Below are positions 54,226 to 61,279 of a DNA stretch of 64,000 nt, in pieces. Positions within the stretch are counted from its first letter, which is position 1. Each line of letters begins with the position of its first letter. A program made the position numbers and the translations under genes. Origin of the DNA: Bacteroidota bacterium (lineage in GTDB: Bacteria; Bacteroidota; Bacteroidia; AKYH767-A; OLB10); contig JAHEYP010000005.1 of the NCBI GenBank assembly GCA_023251535.1, positions 62,001-126,000 of the forward strand, given 5' to 3'. The notes beneath the pieces are model-generated. The model did not search any database, had not been told where the DNA came from, and worked only from the letters and a program-made list of their open reading frames with translations.

Positions 54226-55272
54226 ATGGAATTCACTGCTAAACAGATTGCCGAATTGCTTCAGGGTACCGTAGACGGTAACGCAGAAGCTAAAGTTAGT
54301 CGCCTCTCAAAAATTGAAGAAGGCACTGAAGGATCATTAACTTTCTTGGCCAATCCAGCCTATACCCAATTTATCTATACCACCAATGCCTCTGTTGCAA
54401 TTGTGAACAGTGATTTTGTGGCTGAAAAAGAAATCTCGGCTACTTTGGTTCGTGTTGAAAATGCTTATGCAAGTTTCGCTAAGCTTTTAGAGGTTTATAA
54501 TACCATTCAGCGCAATAAAGTTGGCATCGACTCTCATGCTTTTATTGAGTCATCGTCGAGTTACGGAGCAGATGTTTACATTGGAGCTTTTACTTACATC
54601 GGAAAAAATGTAAAGATTGGCGACAGAGCTAAAATTTACCCGAATGTTTATGTGGGCGACAATTGCACTATAGGCAACGATACTACCATTTTCCCGGGCA
54701 CTCAGATTTATTCTGATTGCGTAATTGGAAATCATGTTACACTTCATGCAGGTTGCGTAATTGGTGCCGATGGATTCGGATTCCAACCAAATTCAGAAAA
54801 CAACTATCAAAAAGTTGCTCAAATCGGAAATGTGATCATTGAAGATCATGTTGACGTAGGAGCAAATTCTTCTATCGACCGTGCAACGCTGGGATCGACA
54901 ATCATCCGCAAAGGAGTGAAACTTGATAATTTGATTCAGATTGCGCACAATGTGGAAATAGGAGAAAATACAGTGATCGCAGCTCAAACAGGAGTTGCGG
55001 GATCGACCAAAATCGGCAAGAATTGCATGATCGGCGGACAAGTTGGAATTGTGGGTCACCTTACAATTGCTGACGGAACCAAAATCGCTGCTCAATCTGG
55101 AGTTGGAAGTAATATCACTAAACCAAATGAAATTCTACAGGGATCACCTGCTTTCGGCATAGGCGACTACAAACGAACTTATGTTGTATTCAGAAAACTT
55201 CCCGACTTGGAAAGAAAAATCCAAGACCTTGAAAAAACAATAGCTTCTTTACGCGACAAAGCATCTTCTTAA
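54226..55272 (+). CDS. lpxD: UDP-3-O-acylglucosamine N-acyltransferase
   Basis: Adds the N-linked 3-hydroxyacyl chain in lipid A synthesis; cytoplasmic trimer with a left-handed beta-helix. 348 residues from ATG 54226 ([12 protein letters not shown]). An N-terminal uridine-binding domain (1-100) precedes hexapeptide repeats (about 105-310: [58 protein letters not shown] with the catalytic His). A C-terminal helix follows ([19 protein letters not shown]). First gene of the lipid A operon; lpxC/fabZ starts 7 bases later. Confidence 0.96.
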   Translation: MEFTAKQIAELLQGTVDGNAEAKVSRLSKIEEGTEGSLTFLANPAYTQFIYTTNASVAIVNSDFVAEKEISATLVRVENAYASFAKLLEVYNTIQRNKVGIDSHAFIESSSSYGADVYIGAFTYIGKNVKIGDRAKIYPNVYVGDNCTIGNDTTIFPGTQIYSDCVIGNHVTLHAGCVIGADGFGFQPNSENNYQKVAQIGNVIIEDHVDVGANSSIDRATLGSTIIRKGVKLDNLIQIAHNVEIGENTVIAAQTGVAGSTKIGKNCMIGGQVGIVGHLTIADGTKIAAQSGVGSNITKPNEILQGSPAFGIGDYKRTYVVFRKLPDLERKIQDLEKTIASLRDKASS

Positions 55273-55279
55273 AATTAGC

Positions 55280-56668
55280 ATGCAGCTTAAACAATCAACG
55301 ATTAAAAAGTCGGTAACCGTTTCGGGTGTCGGCCTTCATACAGGAGTTCCTGTAAACTTAACCTTTCATCCTGCTCCTGAAAACCATTGGTATAAATTCA
55401 AGAGAGTCGATCTTCCCAACCAGCCTATCATAGAAGCTGATGTTGACAATGTGGTTGACACTTCAAGAGGTACAACCTTACAGCAGAATGGCGCAAAGGT
55501 GAGCACTACAGAGCATGCGCTTGCAGCATTGGTAGGTCTTGAAATCGACAATGTGCTTATTGAGGTAGATGGACCTGAAATCCCGATTATGGATGGCAGC
55601 TCTCGCCCGTTCGTTGAAGCATTGTTGCAAGCAGGACGTATCGAACAAAATGCAAATCGTGATATTTATGACCTTCATGAGAATACAACTTACGAAGAGC
55701 CTGCTCGTAATGTAGAAATGTTAGCTGTTGAAAGTCCTGAATACCGCATCACCGTAATGGTTGATTATAATAGTCCTGTATTAGGAACTCAGCATGCTCA
55801 ACTTCACAAGTTAGATGAATTTGAGAGTGAAATTTCACAATGCAGAACATTCGTATTCCTTCATGAATTAGAAATGCTTGTAAAGCATAACCTCATTAAG
55901 GGTGGCGATTTAAATAATGCAATCGTAGTAGTTGACAGAGAAGTGAGCCAAGAGAAACTGGACGAACTATCGAAACTGTTCAACAAGCCGAATGTCCAAG
56001 TTAAAGAAAGAGGATTTTTAAATAATGTGCAGCCACATTTCCAAAACGAACCGGCGCGCCATAAACTTCTTGATATCATCGGCGACTTAGCATTGATCGG
56101 GCAACCGATCAGAGGGCACGTATTAGCTGCTCGTCCCGGACATGCGGCGAATGTTGAATTAGCAAAAAAAATTAAAGCATTAATCAAACGCGATCGCCAT
56201 CAAGTGAGAAAGTTTGACTTGAATGCACCGACATTATACGACGTAAATAAAATTGCGAGCATGCTACCGCACAGGTATCCTTTCTTGCTCGTAGATAAAA
56301 TCATTGAACTATCCGACTCTCATGTTGTAGGCGTTAAAAACGTTACCATGAATGAATGGTTCTTCCAAGGACACTTCCCTGAGAATCCTGTAATGCCAGG
56401 AGTATTGATGATAGAAGCAATGGCTCAAACCGGAGGAATTTTGGTATTGAGCACTGTGCCTGACCCTGAAAACTACTGGACGTACTTCATGAAAATTACG
56501 GAAGCGCGCTTTAAACAAAAAGTAATGCCTGGCGATACCATCATCTTCCACCTTGGATTAGTTTCTCCTATCAGACGAGGAATTTGCCACATGAAAGGAG
56601 AAGCAATTGTGGGCGACAAAGTAGTTATGGAAGCCGAAATGATGGCTCAAATTGTTAAGAAAAGCTAG
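55280..56668 (+). CDS. lpxC/fabZ: Fused LpxC deacetylase and FabZ dehydratase
   Basis: Bifunctional cytoplasmic enzyme of 462 residues. The N-terminal LpxC part (about 1-305), a zinc deacetylase committing UDP-acyl-GlcNAc to lipid A, has SGVGLHTG, VSTTEHALAALVGLEIDN with a zinc His and HKLLDIIGDLALIGQPIRGHV. The C-terminal FabZ part (about 315-462), a beta-hydroxyacyl-ACP dehydratase of fatty-acid synthesis, has LPHRYPFLLVDKI and EWFFQGHFPENPVMPGVLMIEAMAQ with its catalytic His and Glu. The fusion is known in Bacteroidota and couples two uses of 3-hydroxyacyl-ACP. 3 bases before lpxA. Confidence 0.97.
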   Translation: MQLKQSTIKKSVTVSGVGLHTGVPVNLTFHPAPENHWYKFKRVDLPNQPIIEADVDNVVDTSRGTTLQQNGAKVSTTEHALAALVGLEIDNVLIEVDGPEIPIMDGSSRPFVEALLQAGRIEQNANRDIYDLHENTTYEEPARNVEMLAVESPEYRITVMVDYNSPVLGTQHAQLHKLDEFESEISQCRTFVFLHELEMLVKHNLIKGGDLNNAIVVVDREVSQEKLDELSKLFNKPNVQVKERGFLNNVQPHFQNEPARHKLLDIIGDLALIGQPIRGHVLAARPGHAANVELAKKIKALIKRDRHQVRKFDLNAPTLYDVNKIASMLPHRYPFLLVDKIIELSDSHVVGVKNVTMNEWFFQGHFPENPVMPGVLMIEAMAQTGGILVLSTVPDPENYWTYFMKITEARFKQKVMPGDTIIFHLGLVSPIRRGICHMKGEAIVGDKVVMEAEMMAQIVKKS

Positions 56669-56671
56669 AAC

Positions 56672-57463
56672 ATGAGCAGCACATTCACTTCAGTACATCC
56701 CGATGCAAAGATCGGTGCGAATGTTCAGATTGACCCATTTACGTTTATCCAAGGAGATGTTGAAATTGGAGAAGGGACATGGATTGGATCCAATGTGACC
56801 ATTTACGATGGAGCACGAATCGGGAAAAACTGTAGAATATTCCCAGGCGCAGTTATTTCTGCCGTACCTCAAGACTTAAAATTCAAAGGAGAAAAAACAA
56901 CAGCAGAAATCGGCGACAATACAACTATTCGTGAATGTGTAACCATCAACAGAGGAACATCTGCATTAGGGAAAACAGTTGTAGGCGCCAATTGCTTATT
57001 GATGGCTTATGTGCACATCGCACACGACTGCATCGTAGGCAATAATGTTATACTTGCAAACTCTGTAAACCTTGCTGGACACGTTTTAATTGACGATTGG
57101 GCAATACTTGAAGGATATGTTGGAGTATCACAATTCATGCATATCGGAATGCATAGCTTTATTGCAGGACAAACAGGAGTACGAAAAAATGTACCTCCAT
57201 TTGTTAAAGCTGCTCGCGAACCATTGTCTTATACAGGAATCAACTCTGTAGGATTAAGAAGAAGAGGATATAGCGATGAAGTGATTAATGATATTCAGGA
57301 ATTTTATCGATTGGTATATCTGCGAGGACATAATGTTACGAAAGCATTATCCATTGCAGAAAGCGATATGAAATCATCAGATCATTTGAAAATGATGATT
57401 GAATTTATTCGATCAAGTGACAAAGGAATTATCAGAGGATTAACCTCTGGTGAAGAAGAGTAA
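56672..57463 (+). CDS. lpxA: UDP-N-acetylglucosamine acyltransferase
   Basis: First enzyme of lipid A synthesis, transferring a 3-hydroxyacyl chain to UDP-GlcNAc. 263 residues with hexapeptide-repeat beta-helix, catalytic His in LMAYVHIAHDCIVGNNVILANSVNLAGHV, and GYVGVSQFMHIGMHSFIAGQTGV. The C-terminal helical domain (SDEVINDIQEFYRLVYLRGHNVTKALSIAES) is intact. Third gene of the operon; the ABC ATPase begins 12 bases after it. Confidence 0.97.
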   Translation: MSSTFTSVHPDAKIGANVQIDPFTFIQGDVEIGEGTWIGSNVTIYDGARIGKNCRIFPGAVISAVPQDLKFKGEKTTAEIGDNTTIRECVTINRGTSALGKTVVGANCLLMAYVHIAHDCIVGNNVILANSVNLAGHVLIDDWAILEGYVGVSQFMHIGMHSFIAGQTGVRKNVPPFVKAAREPLSYTGINSVGLRRRGYSDEVINDIQEFYRLVYLRGHNVTKALSIAESDMKSSDHLKMMIEFIRSSDKGIIRGLTSGEEE

Positions 57464-57475
57464 ACCTGCGCAGTT

Positions 57476-58102
57476 TTGATACGCATCGAACTTGAAACAA
57501 TTGGCAAACGCCATCAACACCTATGGACATTCAGAGGTATTGATTATGTTTTCGAAGAAAAAACGCGTACTGCAATCATAGGATTTAATGGATCTGGAAA
57601 ATCAACTTTACTACAAATCATTTCCGGATATCAGCAAGCCAGCGAAGGCAAAATAACTTATACGCATAATACTGCGGAAGTTGCTTCTGAGAAACTTTTC
57701 AATCTTTTGTCAATCGGTGCACCCTATATTGATTTGCCTGAAGAATTATCTATTGAAGAGTTAATCACATTTTTCTCACCTTTCAAAGCATTCCAACAAG
57801 GAATCAGCATTGAATCATTCTTAGAAATTAGTCAACTGAAGCACGCTAGAAACAAATCTATAAAGCAATTCTCTTCGGGGATGAAGCAACGATTAAAACT
57901 TGCGATGGCGATTTTAAGTGACACACCTCTACTCCTACTCGACGAACCATTATCTAATTTAGATGCTAATGGCGTTGCATGGTATAAAGAAATGATCGAC
58001 ACCTATACTTCTCAGAAAACAACGATAGTTGCGTCGAACAATATTGAAGATGAAATTTATTTTTGCAGCGGAAGAATAAACATTAACGACTACAAAAAGT
58101 AA
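57476..58102 (+). CDS. Stand-alone ABC ATPase at the end of the lipid A operon
   Basis: A 208-residue cytoplasmic ABC ATPase with Walker A GFNGSGKST, signature FSSGMKQRLKLAMAI and Walker B LLLLDEPLSNLD. The start is TTG (57476) and no permease gene accompanies it. The signature SSGMKQR is like that of LPS/polysaccharide and lipoprotein exporters. Its place behind lpxD-lpxC/fabZ-lpxA with a 12-base gap suggests a role in envelope lipid traffic, with a permease encoded elsewhere; that is inference. The stop is part of a palindrome shared with the convergent sulfotransferase. Confidence 0.85.
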   Translation: MIRIELETIGKRHQHLWTFRGIDYVFEEKTRTAIIGFNGSGKSTLLQIISGYQQASEGKITYTHNTAEVASEKLFNLLSIGAPYIDLPEELSIEELITFFSPFKAFQQGISIESFLEISQLKHARNKSIKQFSSGMKQRLKLAMAILSDTPLLLLDEPLSNLDANGVAWYKEMIDTYTSQKTTIVASNNIEDEIYFCSGRININDYKK

Positions 58103-58112
58103 ATTACTTTTT
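58094..58112. terminator. Palindrome spanning both stop codons
   Basis: AAAAAGTAA-A-TTACTTTTT: 9-base perfect arms around one base. The stop codons of the ABC ATPase (+) and the sulfotransferase (-) are both in the arms. There is no GC core, so termination would be weak. Confidence 0.4.
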
Positions 58113-58973
58113 ACCCATTAAATACTTCTTAATGTAATATACCGGCTCGAAGAAAAACAAGAGAAACGGTATCCTAACAACAAAATCAAAATTCTTCTTA
58201 GGTGTAAAGACTGCTCTAATAAAATACTGGACCGATTTCGGCATCGACTGCTTATAACCATTAACGCGATCCTTATCGAACCCTTCTTTAGTATGACTAA
58301 CCGCATTAGAAAAAGGGCGCGAAACGTAAAGCGGATTAAACTCTATTCCGAAAGCCTTACTCATTTGAGAACGTAAGTCATTTTTTTCAAGAATTACATC
58401 TTCATAACAGACAGTAATTATTGTCCTAGGATCTTTTTCAATCTTTTTAGAATCCCTCCAATATTCATGAAACAATAAAGAAGCAAAGAGATATCGCACA
58501 TAAATATTCTTACTGATACCGAACGGAAATTTATCACTCATTAGATTAATCCACTTCGTAAAAGCTATTGATTGAATATTAGCAGCAGGGTGTCGATTAA
58601 TTAGTACTAATCCTACGTCAGGAAATCGTTTAGGAATATCTTTATAATAGACAGTATGCATAGGGCTTTTCTCCACAAAAATTGGAGACCCACTTATCTC
58701 TCGACAATAATTCATTGCCTTATTAAAAAACTCGAAATGATCTTTTGAAGAAGAGAAAATAGACTTAATCACATCTTCTCCCAGTAACTCGTTAAAATAA
58801 TTATCATTCAAAAAAGTTGATTCCACAAATGGCTTTTTTAATGCAATCGTATAAAACTTTGATTCATGTTTCGACCCAAAAAAGTTGGGTTGACCATTAA
58901 TCAACATATACAATATCATACTGGTTCCGGAGCGGGGGGCACCAAGAACAAACACTGTTTTTAACGAATTCAT
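58104..58973 (-). CDS. Sulfotransferase-family protein
   Basis: A PAPS-dependent sulfotransferase-like enzyme of 289 residues from ATG 58973 (MNSLKTVFVLGAPRSGTS). The 5'-phosphosulfate loop GAPRSGTSMILYML and the 3'-phosphate region VGLVLINRHPAANIQSIAFTKW are visible, as is ITVCYEDVILEKNDLRSQM. Two basic aromatic stretches near the C-terminus (FIRAVFTPKKN, RIPFLLFFFEPVYYIKKYL) are hydrophobic and may bind membrane. Acceptor unknown; a glycan or lipid is possible, given adjacency to lipid A genes, but that is inference. The gene is locally AT-rich. Confidence 0.82.
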   Translation of the reverse strand: MNSLKTVFVLGAPRSGTSMILYMLINGQPNFFGSKHESKFYTIALKKPFVESTFLNDNYFNELLGEDVIKSIFSSSKDHFEFFNKAMNYCREISGSPIFVEKSPMHTVYYKDIPKRFPDVGLVLINRHPAANIQSIAFTKWINLMSDKFPFGISKNIYVRYLFASLLFHEYWRDSKKIEKDPRTIITVCYEDVILEKNDLRSQMSKAFGIEFNPLYVSRPFSNAVSHTKEGFDKDRVNGYKQSMPKSVQYFIRAVFTPKKNFDFVVRIPFLLFFFEPVYYIKKYLMGKK

Positions 58974-59113
58974 AATATTAAAAGTCTTTATGGCGGAGAT
59001 AAAGCCAAAAAATCCAACCATAAACGACTATCTGATTACAATGTTAAGGAATCAGCGGTTACTATCATAATATTATTTTATTTATCGTAACTTATATGAT
59101 ACAAAATTAGAAC

Positions 59114-59269
59114 ATGAAAGACGACTCTACCTTCATTTACGACCACATTAGCGAGGAAGAAAAAGAAACTACCGAGGCTAATGAAACAGGAAGCCTCGGC
59201 AGTTTTCGATTTATTGCGGAGGAATTATTAATCCTCTCTACACTATTTATAATGCTTCAAATGCTATAA
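59114..59269 (+). CDS. Small 51-residue single-helix membrane protein
   Basis: An ATG-to-stop frame too short for the ORF track: MKDDSTFIYDHISEEEKE... ending ELLILSTLFIMLQML. The N-terminal half is acidic; the last 16 residues form a hydrophobic helix long enough for one transmembrane segment. It lies divergent from the sulfotransferase gene (140 bases upstream) and 70 bases before the end of the coiled-coil gene on the other strand. No Shine-Dalgarno sequence. Reality is not certain; length and composition argue for a small membrane protein. Confidence 0.5.
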   Translation: MKDDSTFIYDHISEEEKETTEANETGSLGSFRFIAEELLILSTLFIMLQML

Positions 59270-59338
59270 AAAAGCATCTTGCATTAATGTTTTTCACTAC
59301 TTTAACGCATAATCTTACATTATGCGACAGAAGCTCTT

Positions 59339-59728
59339 TTAATAATCAACTTTATCAAGGAAGATATTGAACTCCTTCCTTAAATCATGGAATATCTTTT
59401 CAAATTGTTCTAGTTTTTCTCTCTGAACTTTGTGAACATTATCGAGTCCTGGTTCAGGCTCTGCAACAACTCCTTTTTCTACATCTTCAATTAAATTCTC
59501 ATGCTGCTTTAAATCATGACGAATAATATCGAGCTGTTCTCTCTGAAGGATAAACTGGTTTTGAAAATGTTCAACCGATGCCATTGCATTTTTAGGTTTA
59601 AAATCACCGACGACAACTGAACCTAAATGAGTTTTAAAAGTTTCAATTTCTTTTTTCAGAAATTGAATTCTGTCTTGCCAGGCATCATGTTCTTCTTTCA
59701 TGTTACCTAATTTAAGAGTGGGATTCAT
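59339..59728 (-). CDS. Coiled-coil hypothetical protein
   Basis: A 129-residue soluble protein with nearly continuous helix and heptad-like spacing (DRIQFLKKEIETFKTHLG, NQFILQREQLDIIRHDLKQHENLIEDVEK, REKLEQFEKIFHDLRKEFNIFLDKV). No signal peptide, Cys or membrane segment. I do not recognise the family. A possible alternative start is Met10 (59701). A GC-rich hairpin (59764-59786) lies 36 bases upstream. Confidence 0.72.
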   Translation of the reverse strand: MNPTLKLGNMKEEHDAWQDRIQFLKKEIETFKTHLGSVVVGDFKPKNAMASVEHFQNQFILQREQLDIIRHDLKQHENLIEDVEKGVVAEPEPGLDNVHKVQREKLEQFEKIFHDLRKEFNIFLDKVDY

Positions 59729-60404
59729 GGTATGAGAGTTTTAATGGTTAATATAAATAAGAAGGGGCTGCACAAAGTACAGCCCCCTATAATTTTCAGG
59801 TTAACAATTTTACCATATCAGTTGTATCAAGATACATATCGGTAGATATTTGAGTTAAAAGTAATACGATATCATCCAAATCGCAAATTTTCAAAGAAAT
59901 GTTTTCAGGAAAGCGACCAAAATCATTTTATTGATTACCACTTGCCAAAAATTCAGGCCATCCTGCACATATCGAAAACAAAGGCAACCAATTTAATAAT
60001 AACAGGCTGAAGCAACTCCTTTAAAGGTCGACTTTTAGGATAACTGGAGCACCATTTAATATAAGAATCGGAAGAATTAGGCCTCCATTTATTATAAAAC
60101 AAGCCAAATATGGATCACAATACTTGAGTAATTAATGACATTAAATGGCAATGTTTCATTGAAAAGGCATTAATTCTAAGGCAATTCTACCCAAAAACGC
60201 ATAGGTTCTTACCAACATGTTTTAATTAAAAAGGAAATTGGTTGAATATTTTTCAGAGGAGAGTTTCACTTTAAAAGAAAAAAACGCCTAGAAACGAGGC
60301 ACAATTGACAACAATTCCTTTGTCAACCTTACAATAGACTGTTATTGTAATTATAACGAAATGCTCATGCTGGTGGGGTTGTAGTTTGCATACATCAAAT
60401 CAAC
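59729..60404. other. 676-base non-coding region
   Basis: No frame over 60 residues and no coding bias on either strand. It contains GGGGCTG-CACAAAGTA-CAGCCCC (59764-59786), which on the minus strand is followed by TTCTTATTT, like a terminator, although no minus-strand gene lies upstream of it. Imperfect repeats CCATTTAATATAA and CCATTTATTATAA lie near 60050-60100, and GCCT-AGAAACG-AGGC lies near 60287-60301. The sequence just before 60405 has TAGTTTGC, close to a -7 element. Otherwise I see nothing. Confidence 0.5.
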
Positions 60405-60848
60405 ATGGTTATGAGATACTTTACAATTTCACTACTCGCTGTCGTTCTGGGCAGCTGTATTTGGTCCGACTCTTTCGGGCAAGTACAAAGCTCCAGGAAA
60501 TATCGGATAGTAGCTTATAAGAATGGAGCTCCTCAGATATACAGCGTATCAAATGAGGTAGAAATCATCCCCCAAATGAGCTTCTATATTCCCAACACCT
60601 TTACTCCTAATGGAGATGGGTTAAACGATACATTCGGAATAGCAGGAGAAGCGCTGAAAGAATTCCGAATGCAAATATTTAATCGCTGGGGACAATTAGT
60701 TTTCGAATCAGGAAATCCCAATGAACGTTGGGACGGAACCTACCAAGGCGACAAAGTAAGTGAAGGAGTATACGTATATAAAGTAACAGCTCAAGGGCCT
60801 ACCGGCAAAAGAGAAACCAAAGAAGGTAATTTAAACGTTGTGCTATAA
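60405..60848 (+). CDS. Minimal type B T9SS sorting-domain protein
   Basis: A 147-residue exported protein. The signal (MVMRYFTISLLAVVLGSC or MRYF... from 60411) includes VLGSC, a possible lipobox, or could be cut at SFG-Q. Residues about 60-147 are a gliding-motility type B C-terminal domain (SFYIPNTFTPNGDGLNDTFGI, NRWGQLVFES, WDGTYQGDKVSEGVYVYKV). Only about 30 residues lie between signal and domain, so unlike normal T9SS cargo it has almost no passenger. It may be a surface-anchored spacer, a decoy or a remnant of a larger gene; upstream non-coding sequence does not show the missing part. Confidence 0.82.
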   Translation: MVMRYFTISLLAVVLGSCIWSDSFGQVQSSRKYRIVAYKNGAPQIYSVSNEVEIIPQMSFYIPNTFTPNGDGLNDTFGIAGEALKEFRMQIFNRWGQLVFESGNPNERWDGTYQGDKVSEGVYVYKVTAQGPTGKRETKEGNLNVVL

Positions 60849-61279
60849 TGACATTTGTTCTAATAGCATACATCGTTAAGAAAGTTAAGGGAAATCCGGA
60901 CCGGCCGAGCCCCAAGGTATATCTAAAAATACCGCTTTCATCGATCCGTTTGAGGCTGTTTTAAGCACCTGAAATGAATCTCCCGGATTAGCAGATTAGC
61001 GCCAAAAGTTGCAAAACCTTTGGGCGAATGATCAAATTTTTATGGCGAATGATCAAAACAAATTGGTCAATCGCCATTTTTGTTACACCAAGCGAAATTT
61101 TTCCATCTGTAAATCAATCACTTACGCATTTCAAGTGTTACAACATTTTGTGCTAACGTTTTTCTGGATATATTTGAACTGTTCACGCAAAAAAGCCTGT
61201 CTTTTAATAATTTATAAAAGATGCCCGGGTCAGGGCCTGAATTGTTATTGTCCAATTCAAACCCACACAAATACAAGAA
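60849..61279. other. 431-base intergenic region with repeats
   Basis: No convincing gene. It holds a GC-richer patch (CCGGACCGGCCGAGCCCC near 60896), a short stem GGTAT/ATACC and a duplicated 14-mer with a following inverted copy (61023-61081). The ORF-track frame 61009-61404 crosses into the next gene in another frame and is not supported. Confidence 0.5.
61023..61081 (+). repeat. Direct 14-mer repeat and hairpin
   Basis: GGCGAATGATCAAA occurs at 61023-61036 and 61044-61057. TTGGTCAATCGCC (61063-61075) pairs with the second copy over 13 positions with one A-A mismatch and one G-T wobble, then comes ATTTTT. It may be a terminator with a duplicated 5' arm, allowing alternative stems. Confidence 0.5.
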
